From NCBI RefSeq assembly GCF_047468865.1, contig NZ_JBLGTV010000024.1, forward strand, positions 1-19,582: a stretch of 19,582 bases of DNA, given 5' to 3'. The position numbers and the translations under genes are program-made. This DNA comes from Castellaniella hirudinis_A. GTDB lineage: Bacteria > Pseudomonadota > Gammaproteobacteria > Burkholderiales > Burkholderiaceae_B. The notes under the pieces are model-generated. The model was given only the letters and a program-made list of their open reading frames with translations. It did no database searches and was not told where the DNA came from. Positions 1-7,685 of the stretch are shown piece by piece (position 1 is the first letter of the stretch; the number at the start of each line of letters is the position of its first letter).

Positions 1-78
1 TTATTGATAAACCTGCTGTATCTAGCTACGGCGCAGTCCAGCGAACTACCGGGCTGGAGTCATCGTGAAACAAAAAAG
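1..78. repeat. Left copy of a 78-bp imperfect terminal inverted repeat
   Basis: Compared by eye with the reverse complement of 19505-19582, this segment matches at 66 of 78 positions without gaps. Positions 3-22 and 57-78 are identical, and the 12 mismatches cluster between 23 and 56. The repeat reaches the edge of the window, so its outer limit is unknown. Its inner edge coincides with the A/T-tract of the atpC terminator. Read outward, the two copies differ by stop codons and by changes at all codon positions, so it looks non-coding. It could be the end of an insertion sequence or another dispersed element. I do not recognise the family. Confidence 0.85.
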
Positions 79-99
79 CACCCCGCAGGGTGCTTTTTT
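72..99 (-). terminator. Rho-independent terminator of the atp operon
   Basis: A perfect 12-bp inverted repeat (AAAAAAGCACCC / GGGTGCTTTTTT) with a 4-nt loop lies 16 nt beyond the atpC stop codon. On the minus strand it reads as a GC-containing hairpin followed by six T residues, the classic intrinsic terminator. Because it has A- and T-tracts on both sides it could also act bidirectionally. Its T-tract overlaps the terminal inverted repeat. Confidence 0.93.
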
Positions 100-115
100 G
101 CAGCCGGGCCAAAAA

Positions 116-541
116 TCAATGCGACGAGCGCTTGTGGCTGAACTTGCGCGCTGCCGCGGCCTGGGCGGCCAGCATGGCCAGCTCGGCTTCGACCACGGCC
201 AGATCGGCCTTGTCCTTGGTGTTGCGCAAGGCTTCTTCGGCGCGTTCGCGGGCCTGCACGGCGCGGGCCTCGTCCAGGTCGGCGGCGCGAATGGCCGTGT
301 CGGACAACACCGTGACCGAACCCGGCTGGACTTCGAGAATGCCGCCGGCCACGAAGATGTTTTCTTCGGTGCCGTCGTCACGCTTGATCTTCAGCGTGCC
401 GGGACGGATGCGTGAGATCAGGGGAGTATGCCCCGGCAGAATGCCGAGATCGCCCGATTCGCCGGGCAGGGCCACAAACGTGGCCTCGCCCGAAAAGATC
501 GAGGCCTCCGCACTGACCACTTCGATGTGAAGAGTCGCCAT
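116..541 (-). CDS. atpC: F1Fo ATP synthase subunit epsilon
   Basis: Encodes the epsilon subunit (141 aa) of the F1 central stalk, which couples gamma rotation to the c-ring and can inhibit ATP hydrolysis. The N-terminal beta-sandwich is recognisable (MATLHIEVVSAEASIFSGEA, then the LPGESGDLGILPGHTPLIS segment). It is followed by a C-terminal helical hairpin rich in Ala, Glu and Arg. I chose the ATG at 541 because AAGGA lies a few bases upstream; an in-frame TTG two codons earlier is less likely. It is the last gene of the operon, 9 nt after atpD, with a strong terminator 16 nt downstream. Length is normal for the family. Confidence 0.96.
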   Translation of the reverse strand: MATLHIEVVSAEASIFSGEATFVALPGESGDLGILPGHTPLISRIRPGTLKIKRDDGTEENIFVAGGILEVQPGSVTVLSDTAIRAADLDEARAVQARERAEEALRNTKDKADLAVVEAELAMLAAQAAAARKFSHKRSSH

Positions 542-550
542 GTGCAATCC

Positions 551-1972
551 TTATTGGAGGGTTTTGGCCTTTTCAAAGGCCTCGTCGATGCCGCCCACCA
601 TGTAGAAGGCCTGTTCGGGCAAGGCGTCGCATTCGCCCTCGACGATCATCTTGAAACCGCGCAGGGTTTCGGCCAGCGGCACGTACTTGCCCGGCGAGCC
701 GGTAAAGACCTCGGCCACGTGGAAGGGCTGCGACAGGAAGCGCTGGATTTTACGCGCACGCGCCACGGCCTGTTTGTCGTCCGGGGAGAGTTCGTCCATG
801 CCCAGAATGGCGATGATGTCGCGCAGTTCTTTGTAACGCTGCAGGGTTTGCTGCACGCCGCGGGCGATCTGGTAGTGCTCCTCGCCCACGATTTGCGGAT
901 CCAGCTGGCGGCTGGTGGAATCCAGCGGATCGACGGCCGGATAGATCCCCAGGGCGGCGATGTCGCGCGACAGCACCACGGTGGAGTCCAGGTGCAGGAA
1001 GGTGGTGGCGGGCGACGGGTCGGTCAAGTCGTCGGCGGGCACGTACACGGCCTGGATGGAGGTGATGGAGCCGGTCTTGGTGGAGGTGATGCGCTCTTGC
1101 AGCTTGCCCATTTCCTCGGCCAGGGTAGGCTGATAACCCACGGCGGACGGCATCCGGCCCAGCAGGGCGGACACTTCAGTGCCGGCCAGGGTGTAGCGGT
1201 AGATGTTGTCCACGAAGAACAGCACGTCGCGACCTTCGTCGCGGAAGGATTCGGCCATGGTCAGGCCGGACAGGGCCACGCGCAGACGGTTGCCGGGGGG
1301 CTCGTTCATCTGGCCGAACACCATGGCGACCTTGGATTCGGCCAGGTTGTCCAGCTTGATGACGCCCGCGTCGGACATTTCGTGGTAGAAGTCATTGCCT
1401 TCGCGGGTGCGTTCACCCACGCCGGCAAACACCGACAAGCCGCTGTGGGCCTTGGCGATGTTGTTGATGAGTTCGAGCATGTTGACGGTCTTGCCCACAC
1501 CGGCGCCGCCGAACAGGCCGACCTTGCCGCCCTTGGCGAACGGGCAGACCAGGTCGATCACCTTGATGCCGGTTTCGAGCAGTTCGACCGACGGGGAGAG
1601 TTCGTCGAACTTTGGGGCGTGCTGGTGGATGGCGCGCGTTTCGGTGGCCTGGATGTCACCGCGCTCGTCGATGGGACGGCCCAGCACATCCATGATGCGG
1701 CCCAGGGTGCCCTGGCCCACCGGCACCGAAATCGGCGCACCCGTGCCGGCCACGGCCATGCCGCGGCGCAGGCCGTCGGACGAGCCCATGGCAATGGTGC
1801 GCACGACGCCGTCGCCCAGCTGCTGCTGGACTTCGAACGTCAGGCCTTTTTCCGCAAAGGCGGAGGACTCGTCGGTCAAGGTGAGCGCGTCGTAGATGTT
1901 GGGGATGCTGTCGCGGGGAAACTGAATGTCCACCACTGCGCCAATGCACTGAACGATGGTACCGTTGCTCAT
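551..1972 (-). CDS. atpD: F1Fo ATP synthase subunit beta
   Basis: Catalytic beta subunit of F1 (473 aa). It binds and interconverts ADP, phosphate and ATP at the three catalytic sites. The Walker A motif GGAGVGKT is at residues 155-162 with catalytic Lys161. The segment VLFFVDNIYRYTLAGTEVSA carries Walker B, and ALGIYPAVDPLDSTSR is also present. The C-terminal DELSPDDKQAV stretch matches the DELSEED-type region that contacts epsilon. The ATG start is preceded by AGGA at good spacing. It lies between atpG (45 nt upstream) and atpC (9 nt downstream). All expected motifs are intact, and length is a few residues above typical Bordetella beta subunits. Confidence 0.98.
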   Translation of the reverse strand: MSNGTIVQCIGAVVDIQFPRDSIPNIYDALTLTDESSAFAEKGLTFEVQQQLGDGVVRTIAMGSSDGLRRGMAVAGTGAPISVPVGQGTLGRIMDVLGRPIDERGDIQATETRAIHQHAPKFDELSPSVELLETGIKVIDLVCPFAKGGKVGLFGGAGVGKTVNMLELINNIAKAHSGLSVFAGVGERTREGNDFYHEMSDAGVIKLDNLAESKVAMVFGQMNEPPGNRLRVALSGLTMAESFRDEGRDVLFFVDNIYRYTLAGTEVSALLGRMPSAVGYQPTLAEEMGKLQERITSTKTGSITSIQAVYVPADDLTDPSPATTFLHLDSTVVLSRDIAALGIYPAVDPLDSTSRQLDPQIVGEEHYQIARGVQQTLQRYKELRDIIAILGMDELSPDDKQAVARARKIQRFLSQPFHVAEVFTGSPGKYVPLAETLRGFKMIVEGECDALPEQAFYMVGGIDEAFEKAKTLQ

Positions 1973-2017
1973 GTTTAGTCCTATAAGTATCTCTGGGTTG
2001 CCTAGGCTGGGCGTCGA

Positions 2018-2917
2018 TCAGACCGCCGCCGCGCCGCCCACGATTTCCGAAATTTCCTTGGTGATGGCCGCTTGGCGGGTCTTGTTGTAGACCAGCTGGA
2101 GGTCGCCGATGACTTTCTTGGCGTTGTCCGAGGCCGCCTTCATGGCCACCATGCGGGCGGATTGCTCGCTGGCCATGTTTTCTGCCACTGCCTGGTATAC
2201 CAGGCCTTCCACGTAGCGCATCAGCAGATCGTCGATGACGGTCTGGGAGTCGGGCTCGTAGAGATAGTCCCAGCCATACTTGGTATCGAGTGTATCGTCT
2301 TCTTGTTCGCCCGCCTGGAAAGGATCGGCCAAGCCGGAGGGCAAGGGCAGCAGGCGGATGAAGCTGGGATCCTGCTTCATGGTATTGATGAAGCGGCTGG
2401 TGGCCAGATACACCGCGTCGACCTTGCCATTGATGAAGTCATCGATCTGCGCCTTGATGGCGCCGATCAGGCGATCCAGGTTGGGGGCATCCCCCAGCTG
2501 GACTTCGGACGACACGACGTTGACCCCCACGCGACTCAACAGCCCCAGGCCCTTGGAGCCCAGCGCCGTGGCTTGCACGCGGACGCCCTGCTGCTCGAAT
2601 TCCTTGATCCGGGCCAGCGTGAGGCGCGCAATGTTGGTATTGAGACCGCCGCACAAACCCTTGTCGGTGGTCACCAGCACGATGCCGACGGCGGACAGCT
2701 TGGCGCGCTCGACCATGTACGGATGGGTGTAGTCCGGGTTTGCCTGCATCAAGTGCGCGGCAATTGCGCGGACCTTGGTGGCGTAGGGCCGGCCCGCCCG
2801 CATGCGATCCTGCGCCTTGCGCATTTTCGATGCGGCGACCATTTCCATCGCCTTGGTGATCTTGCGCGTGTTTTGCACGCTCTTGATCTTGGTTCGAATT
2901 TCCTTGATTCCGGCCAT
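2018..2917 (-). CDS. atpG: F1Fo ATP synthase subunit gamma
   Basis: Gamma subunit (299 aa), the rotating shaft inside the alpha3beta3 hexamer. The N-terminal helix has the family signature (MAGIKEIRTKIKSVQNTRKI, then TKAMEMVAASKMRKAQ). The C-terminal helix has the usual SEQSARMVAMKAASDNA and LVYNKTRQAAITKEISEIVGGAAA features. The Rossmann-like central domain contains VLVTTDKGLCGGLN. The ATG is preceded by AAGGGA. It is 53 nt downstream of atpA, and that spacer holds a stable hairpin. Length is typical of betaproteobacteria. Confidence 0.97.
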   Translation of the reverse strand: MAGIKEIRTKIKSVQNTRKITKAMEMVAASKMRKAQDRMRAGRPYATKVRAIAAHLMQANPDYTHPYMVERAKLSAVGIVLVTTDKGLCGGLNTNIARLTLARIKEFEQQGVRVQATALGSKGLGLLSRVGVNVVSSEVQLGDAPNLDRLIGAIKAQIDDFINGKVDAVYLATSRFINTMKQDPSFIRLLPLPSGLADPFQAGEQEDDTLDTKYGWDYLYEPDSQTVIDDLLMRYVEGLVYQAVAENMASEQSARMVAMKAASDNAKKVIGDLQLVYNKTRQAAITKEISEIVGGAAAV

Positions 2918-2938
2918 TCCACTATTCCCTTGGGCTGA

Positions 2939-2963
2939 CCGGGGCGGCCACTGGACGCCCCGG
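2939..2963 (-). other. Hairpin between atpA and atpG
   Basis: A perfect 8-bp stem (CCGGGGCG / CGCCCCGG) with a 9-nt loop fills much of the atpA-atpG spacer. It has no T-tract, so it is not an intrinsic terminator. It sits just before the atpG ribosome binding site and could affect mRNA processing or atpG translation; that role is inference. Confidence 0.55.
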
Positions 2964-2970
2964 ATGCAAC

Positions 2971-4512
2971 TTAAAACGTACCGTGTTTCTTGAACTCGGC
3001 GATGGCGGCAGCCAATGCGGCGTCGTCTTCCTTGGAGAGTTCCTTGACGTCTTCGATGCGCTGGATCAGGGCTTCGTGCTTGGTCTTGAGGTAGTCCTTC
3101 AGGGCTTTTTCGAACGACAGCACCTGACCGACTTCGAGGTCGTCCAGATGGCCGTTGTTGACCGAGTACAGCGCCACGGCGAGTTCCCAGACCTGCTGCG
3201 GCTGGTACTGCGGCTGCTTGAGGAGTTCGACCACGCGCTTGCCGCGTTCGAGCTGGCGACGGGTGGCATCGTCCAGATCGGAGGCGAACTGGGCAAAGGC
3301 CGCGAGTTCGCGGTACTGGGCCAAGTCGGTGCGGATCCCGCCCGAGAGCTTCTTCACGACCTTGGTCTGGGCCGAGCCCCCCACACGCGACACCGAAATC
3401 CCGGCGTTGATGGCGGGACGGATACCGGCGTTGAACAAGTCGGTTTCCAGGAAGATCTGGCCGTCGGTAATGGAAATGACGTTGGTCGGCACGAAGGCCG
3501 AAACGTCGCCCGCCTGGGTTTCGATAATCGGCAGCGCGGTCAGCGACCCGGTCTTGCCTTTGATCTCGCCCTTGGTGAATTGTTCGACATAGTGCGCATT
3601 GACCCGGGCGGCGCGTTCGAGCAGACGGGAGTGCAGGTAGAAGACGTCGCCGGGATAGGCTTCGCGCCCGGGCGGGCGGCGCAGCAGCAGCGACACCTGG
3701 CGATAGGCCCAGGCCTGTTTGGTCAGGTCGTCGTAGACGATGAGAGCATCTTCGCCGCGGTCGCGGAAGTATTCGCCCATGGTGCAGCCGGAATAGGCGG
3801 CCAGATACTGCATGGCGGCGGATTCGGAGGCGGCGGCGGCCACGACGATGGTGTATTCCAGCGCGCCGTGTTCTTCGAGCTTGCGCACCACGTTGTTGAT
3901 GGTGGACGCCTTTTGCCCGATGGCGACGTACACGCAGGTGACGCCCTTGCCTTTCTGGTTGATGATGGTGTCCACCGCAACGGCGGTCTTGCCGGTCTGG
4001 CGGTCGCCAATGATGAGCTCACGCTGGCCGCGGCCGATGGGCACCATGGAGTCGATGGCCTTTTGGCCGGTCTGCAGGGGCTGCGAGACAGACTGGCGGG
4101 CAATCACGCCCGGCGCCACTTTTTCGATGACGTCGGTTTCTTTGGCGTTGATGGGGCCCTTGCCGTCGATGGGCGTCCCCAGGGCATCGACCACGCGGCC
4201 CTTGAGTTCGGGGCCGACGGGCACGGCCAGAATCTTGCCGGTGGTTTTGACCGAATCGCCTTCGGACACGCCGATGTAGTCGCCCAGCACCACGGCGCCG
4301 ACCGAGTCGCGTTCGAGGTTGAGGGCCAGACCGAAGCGGTTGTTGGGGAATTCGAGCATTTCGCCCTGCATCACATCGGACAGGCCATGGATGCGGGTAA
4401 TGCCGTCGGTGACGGACACCACCGTGCCCTGCGTGCGGACATCGGTGGACGCGCCCAGGCCTTCGATGCGGCTTTTCAGCAGTTCGCTGATCTCGGACGG
4501 GTTAAGTTGCAT
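2971..4512 (-). CDS. atpA: F1Fo ATP synthase subunit alpha
   Basis: Alpha subunit of F1 (513 aa, the same size as the E. coli protein). It binds nucleotide at non-catalytic sites and supplies the arginine finger to beta. The P-loop GDRQTGKT is visible with Lys175. Other family landmarks are the IGQKASTINNVVRKLEEHGA region, RRPPGREAYPGDVFYLHSRL, and the segment GDVSAFVPTNVISITDGQIF followed by NAGIRPAINAGISVSRVGG. The N-terminus (MQLNPSEISELLKSRIEGL) is the alpha helix that contacts delta. The ATG has AGGAG upstream at good spacing. It lies 36 nt after atpH and 53 nt before atpG. Confidence 0.98.
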   Translation of the reverse strand: MQLNPSEISELLKSRIEGLGASTDVRTQGTVVSVTDGITRIHGLSDVMQGEMLEFPNNRFGLALNLERDSVGAVVLGDYIGVSEGDSVKTTGKILAVPVGPELKGRVVDALGTPIDGKGPINAKETDVIEKVAPGVIARQSVSQPLQTGQKAIDSMVPIGRGQRELIIGDRQTGKTAVAVDTIINQKGKGVTCVYVAIGQKASTINNVVRKLEEHGALEYTIVVAAAASESAAMQYLAAYSGCTMGEYFRDRGEDALIVYDDLTKQAWAYRQVSLLLRRPPGREAYPGDVFYLHSRLLERAARVNAHYVEQFTKGEIKGKTGSLTALPIIETQAGDVSAFVPTNVISITDGQIFLETDLFNAGIRPAINAGISVSRVGGSAQTKVVKKLSGGIRTDLAQYRELAAFAQFASDLDDATRRQLERGKRVVELLKQPQYQPQQVWELAVALYSVNNGHLDDLEVGQVLSFEKALKDYLKTKHEALIQRIEDVKELSKEDDAALAAAIAEFKKHGTF

Positions 4513-4548
4513 GATAAGACTCCTGGAATCCTGTTGTGTGGCCCGCCA

Positions 4549-5088
4549 TCATGCGGCCAGCGTATCGCGCAGACTGGCCAAGCGGGCCTGCACGGAAGTG
4601 TCGAGCACGTGATCGCCCACGGCGACGCGCACCCCGCCGATCAGGGCGGGATCCACAGTGACCTGCGATTTCAGCTTGAGGCCGAACTTGCGTTCCAGGC
4701 CCTGCAACAAGCTGGCCACCTGCGCCTCGTCGAGCGGAAACGCGCTGGTGATCTGGGCCAATGCCGTGCCTTCAAGCCGGTTGCGCAGAATTTCGAATTG
4801 CTCGGCCACCTGGGGCAAAGCCTGCGTGCGGCCGTTTTCGACCACCAGCGCCACCAGGTTCCGGGCCTGATCCGGCAAGGCCTGCGGCACCAGCCCGGTC
4901 AGCAACTGGGCGCGCTGGGCATCGTTGAGGCGCGGGTCGCCCATGGCTTCCTGGACGTCGGGCAGGCTGGATACCTGGGCCAACAGGGACAAGACGCCGG
5001 ACCACGATTCGAGGCCCTGCGCATCGTTGCGCACGGCCTCGAAGAGGGCCTCGGCGTATGGGCGTGCGATGGTAGATAGTTCAGCCAT
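4549..5088 (-). CDS. atpH: F1Fo ATP synthase subunit delta
   Basis: Delta subunit (179 aa) of the peripheral stalk, joining the top of F1 to the b subunits. The N-terminal domain starts MAELSTIARPYAEALFE, the standard family opening. The C-terminal part contains QITSAFPLDEAQVASLLQGL and VTVDPALIGGVRVAVGDHVL followed by DTSVQARLASL, which match the conserved C-terminal strand and helix. The ATG overlaps no neighbour; the spacer to atpF is 12 nt. The ribosome binding site is GGGGCGG-like and not strong. Length is normal. Confidence 0.97.
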   Translation of the reverse strand: MAELSTIARPYAEALFEAVRNDAQGLESWSGVLSLLAQVSSLPDVQEAMGDPRLNDAQRAQLLTGLVPQALPDQARNLVALVVENGRTQALPQVAEQFEILRNRLEGTALAQITSAFPLDEAQVASLLQGLERKFGLKLKSQVTVDPALIGGVRVAVGDHVLDTSVQARLASLRDTLAA

Positions 5089-5100
5089 GAGCCGCCCCGA

Positions 5101-5571
5101 TCAAAGTTGTGCCTGCAGCTGATCCAAGAGATCAGCGTGTGCCTTGGCGTCGACTTCGCGGCGCAGGATCTGCTCGGCGCCTTTGACCGCCAGCACGGCG
5201 ACTTCGGCCCGCAGGGCTTCCCGCGCACGTTGTGCTTCCTGGGCCGCATCCTGACGCGCCTGGGCCACGATACGGGCCTTTTCGGCCTCGGCTTCGCGGC
5301 GGGCTTCGTCGATCAGCATGGCTGCCTGTTTTTCGGCCTCGGCCAGACGCGCATGGTTGTCGGTCTTGGCGGCCGCCTCGATCAGACTGACGCGTGCCTG
5401 GGCCTGGGCAAGATCTGCCTTGCCTTTTTCGGCGGCAGCCAGACCGTCGGCGATTTTCTGGCGACGATCATCGATTGCCTTCGTCAGGGGTGGCCAGATG
5501 AACTTCATCGTAAACCAGCCCAGAACGAAAAACACGATCATCTGGAAAAAGAGAGTCGCGTTTAAATTCAC
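5101..5571 (-). CDS. atpF: F1Fo ATP synthase subunit b
   Basis: Subunit b (156 aa), the membrane-anchored peripheral stalk. One N-terminal transmembrane helix (about residues 8-27, NATLFFQMIVFFVLGWF) is followed by a long Ala/Glu/Arg/Lys-rich helix expected to form the dimeric right-handed coiled coil. The start codon is GTG, supported by AGGGA upstream and by the conserved N-terminus (MNLNATLFFQ) that I recall from Bordetella b subunits. It follows a 120-nt spacer after atpE that carries two hairpins and is followed by atpH after 12 nt. Length is typical. Confidence 0.97.
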   Translation of the reverse strand: MNLNATLFFQMIVFFVLGWFTMKFIWPPLTKAIDDRRQKIADGLAAAEKGKADLAQAQARVSLIEAAAKTDNHARLAEAEKQAAMLIDEARREAEAEKARIVAQARQDAAQEAQRAREALRAEVAVLAVKGAEQILRREVDAKAHADLLDQLQAQL

Positions 5572-5596
5572 GGTCGTTTCCCTAATTTACCCTCTC

Positions 5597-5684
5597 GTGC
5601 CTTGTGGCAAGCCCACAAGGCACCAAACCTGGCCGATCGCCACCCGCAGGCGCGAGACCAGCCCCTGGCCTGCCGCAGCAGGCC
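5597..5684 (-). promoter_or_regulatory. Two tandem hairpins in the atpE-atpF spacer
   Basis: Two perfect stems lie in the 120-nt gap. One has 11 bp (5597-5607 with 5613-5623, 5-nt loop) and the other 7 bp (5667-5673 with 5678-5684, 4-nt loop). Neither is followed by a T-tract on the minus strand. Their position just 3' of atpE, whose product is needed in many copies per enzyme, suggests mRNA stabilisation or processing. The structures are seen; the function is inferred. Confidence 0.6.
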
Positions 5685-5691
5685 TTTGCGA

Positions 5692-5934
5692 TCAGCCGAC
5701 GAACGGGTTGGCGAACGCAAACAGCATGGCCAGACCCACGCCGATCAGGAAGGCGGCGTCGATCAGACCAACCAGCAGGAACATCTTGGTTTGCAGGGTG
5801 TTCATGAGTTCGGGCTGGCGCGCGGAGGCTTCGAGGTATTTGCCACCCATCAAGCCGATCCCGATGCAAGCGCCGATGGCGCCCAGACCGATGATCAAAC
5901 CGCAAGCAAGCGCAACGAATGCAACGTTGGTCAT
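5692..5934 (-). CDS. atpE: F1Fo ATP synthase subunit c
   Basis: Subunit c (80 aa) forms the proton-translocating ring of Fo. The predicted hairpin has a first transmembrane helix with the glycine-rich GLGAIGACIGIGLMGG packing motif. The polar loop is RQP at residues 39-41. The second helix carries the proton-binding carboxylate Asp59 in VGLIDAAFLIGVG. An aspartate without a Na+-site signature suggests a proton-driven enzyme. The ATG is preceded by AAGGAG at ideal spacing, fitting the high expression this subunit requires. It is 54 nt after atpB and 120 nt before atpF. Confidence 0.98.
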   Translation of the reverse strand: MTNVAFVALACGLIIGLGAIGACIGIGLMGGKYLEASARQPELMNTLQTKMFLLVGLIDAAFLIGVGLAMLFAFANPFVG

Positions 5935-5988
5935 AACAACTCCTTGGTAAGTAAACGTTGTTTAGTCAAAAAACAGAGAAATCAGAAA

Positions 5989-6867
5989 TCAGTGGCCTTC
6001 GTGAGCCAGCCCGATATAAACCAGGGTCAGCATCATGAAGATGTATGCCTGCAGCAGTACGATCAGGATATGGAAGATCGCCCACGCCGAGCCGGCCAGC
6101 ACGTGCCCGAATGCCAGACTGACGCTTGTCGCGTCGGCCCCGACCCAGGCCCCCCCCAGCAAGGCGATCAGCATGAACAGCAGTTCGCCCGCATACATAT
6201 TGCCGAACAGCCGCATGCCCAGAGAGACAGTTTTTGCGACGTATTCGATGAGATTGAGCAGCAGATTGAATGGAGCCAGGACAATGGCGCCCACCCCGTG
6301 CGCATGAAATGGCGCGGTAAAGAGTTCTTTGACAAAGCCGCCGACGTGCTTGATCTTGACGCCATAGTACAGGGTCAGCAACAGCACGCCCAGGGACATG
6401 CCCATGGGGACGTTGAGGTCGGCCGTCGGCAGGATGCGGTGATAGTAGAGCGGATCGGCGTGCTCGGCGCCCAGGCCGGTCGCGCGGAACACCCAGCCCA
6501 CGAGGTCGACGGGGATCAGGTCGAGCGCGTTCATCAGCGTGATCCAGAGGAACACGGTGAGCGCCAGGGGCGCCGCGTACAGACGGGATTTTTCGTTGGG
6601 GACGATGTTCTTGGCTTCTTCCTGAACCATGCCCACCAGCATTTCGACGGACATCTGGAAGCGTCCGGGCACATCCGTGGTGGCTTTCTTGGCGGCGCGC
6701 CAGAGAAACCAGATCACCACGAAGCCCATCAAGGCGGACCAGAACAGAGAGTCGTAGTTGACGACGCCGAAATTGGCGATGATTTCTTGTTTTCCACCGA
6801 GGTTATTCAGGTGCACCAAGTGGTGTTGAATGTATTCGGACTGAGGCGTCGTTACTGCGTCGGTCAT
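5989..6867 (-). CDS. atpB: F1Fo ATP synthase subunit a
   Basis: Subunit a (292 aa) provides the two proton half-channels next to the c-ring. The motif SLGMRLFGNMYAGELLFML contains the essential arginine (Arg219 from this start). Several long hydrophobic helices are visible, including LTVFLWITLMNALDLIPVDL and FHILIVLLQAYIFMMLTLVY. The N-terminus has the betaproteobacterial SEYIQHHLVHLNN segment. I chose the ATG at 6867, preceded by AAGGG at about 8 nt; a TTG five codons upstream is possible but less likely. It sits between atpI and atpE. Confidence 0.96.
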   Translation of the reverse strand: MTDAVTTPQSEYIQHHLVHLNNLGGKQEIIANFGVVNYDSLFWSALMGFVVIWFLWRAAKKATTDVPGRFQMSVEMLVGMVQEEAKNIVPNEKSRLYAAPLALTVFLWITLMNALDLIPVDLVGWVFRATGLGAEHADPLYYHRILPTADLNVPMGMSLGVLLLTLYYGVKIKHVGGFVKELFTAPFHAHGVGAIVLAPFNLLLNLIEYVAKTVSLGMRLFGNMYAGELLFMLIALLGGAWVGADATSVSLAFGHVLAGSAWAIFHILIVLLQAYIFMMLTLVYIGLAHEGH

Positions 6868-6893
6868 CGGTAAACCCTTCAAACGTAATCAAA

Positions 6894-7364
6894 TCATGGC
6901 AGACGGCGCAAGGCCAGCAGCACCACGTACCCTTTCATGACGCCCAGCAGGCCCAGCAGGAAAGCCAGCCAGTTCAGCCAAGCCCCCCAGTGCCACGCCA
7001 CCAGAACCACCACCCCCGCCACTGCGAACAGTTTCAGGAATTCGCCCCAGAAAAAGGCCAGCGACCCCGGGCGTTTTGGCCCCAAGTACCCCAGCAACAG
7101 CCGCAGCGCAAACAGCGCATTGGGTACAAAATAGGCTGCCGCACCCACAAGCGCGGAAGCCCCAGCGTCTTTCCCGGCAACCCCCCAGGCAACCAGCACC
7201 ACCAGCATCCCTGTGAATGCCTGCGCCGCCAGCGCCCTGAACAGGCCGACCCGCGAGCGTCTGGCGATGCGCAGGCGATCATCGTCACTGAGCACCAGTG
7301 GCTGGATCGCGCCAGTTTCAGCGCCAAGCCCGGCGGGGGGATTGGCTGTGTGTTGCTTGCGCAT
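6894..7364 (-). CDS. atpI: ATP synthase I-like membrane protein, first gene of the atp operon
   Basis: A 156-aa membrane protein with about four predicted transmembrane helices in its C-terminal two thirds (for example FRALAAQAFTGMLVVLVAWG, ALVGAAAYFVPNALFAL, FLKLFAVAGVVVLVAWHWG and WLAFLLGLLGVMKGYVVLLAL). It fits the AtpI/ATP synthase subunit I family, linked to c-ring assembly and sometimes Mg2+ supply. The family is poorly conserved, so assignment rests on topology and its place upstream of atpB. The ATG at 7364 is preferred; an in-frame TTG at 7385 would add seven residues. No strong ribosome binding site is visible. Confidence 0.87.
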   Translation of the reverse strand: MRKQHTANPPAGLGAETGAIQPLVLSDDDRLRIARRSRVGLFRALAAQAFTGMLVVLVAWGVAGKDAGASALVGAAAYFVPNALFALRLLLGYLGPKRPGSLAFFWGEFLKLFAVAGVVVLVAWHWGAWLNWLAFLLGLLGVMKGYVVLLALRRLP

Positions 7365-7685
7365 GTTAAGACACCCAATCCGCAAGCGCTATTGCCACGA
7401 CACCAGCGGATAGTCAAACCCTTGAATTATAGCTGCTTTTTGGCAGGTTTTTTACAACCTGACCCAAAAGGCGCACCATTTTAACCTAGAATTCAGTTTG
7501 ATGCCTGCACCCCTGACAACCGCAGTCCTTCCCGATCGAGGGAGCGGCGGCGACCAGACTCCTGCCGCGGCCCACGCAGCGGGGGATTGCCGGGGACGTG
7601 TTCAGTCCCCGAACAAGGCGGCACGAAAACCACCCTTCGCCGCCACCGGGCGCAGCAATGAAACGGCGCCCCCTTCCGCCGCCGA
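7365..7685. other. Spacer between the atp operon and the enoyl-CoA hydratase gene
   Basis: This 321-nt stretch has no convincing gene. The part near atpI (about 7400-7500) is AT-rich and holds the probable atp promoter. The GC-rich part (7501-7685) contains one perfect 7-bp hairpin (7591-7597 with 7605-7611) without a T-tract, 75 nt beyond the enoyl-CoA hydratase stop. Open frames crossing it are extensions of out-of-frame readings of the hydratase gene and have no family-like sequence. Confidence 0.6.
7426..7461 (-). promoter_or_regulatory. Probable atp operon promoter with overlapping small palindrome
   Basis: On the minus strand a perfect TATAAT hexamer occupies 7426-7431, about 62 nt before the atpI ATG. 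The -35 region is weak: TTGTAA is present but about 20 nt away. An inverted repeat CAGGTT-N6-AACCTG at 7444-7461 covers the -35 zone and might be a regulator site or only a small hairpin. The -10 match is clear; transcription from it is inferred. Confidence 0.55.

Noticed and set aside
1..78. Group IIC intron end behind the terminator
   Set aside because: The sequence after the T-tract is GTTTCACG, not the GUGYG expected at an intron 5' end, and no intron domain V or reverse transcriptase is visible in the window.
428..5079. Long plus-strand open frames opposite atpD and atpA (516 and 698 codons)
   Set aside because: They are antisense to perfectly conserved Atp genes, have His/Gly/Val-rich sequence with no family features, and arise from the GC-rich codon pattern.
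7591..7611. Terminator for the enoyl-CoA hydratase gene
   Set aside because: The 7-bp hairpin has no T-tract on the minus strand, so it is only noted as a hairpin.
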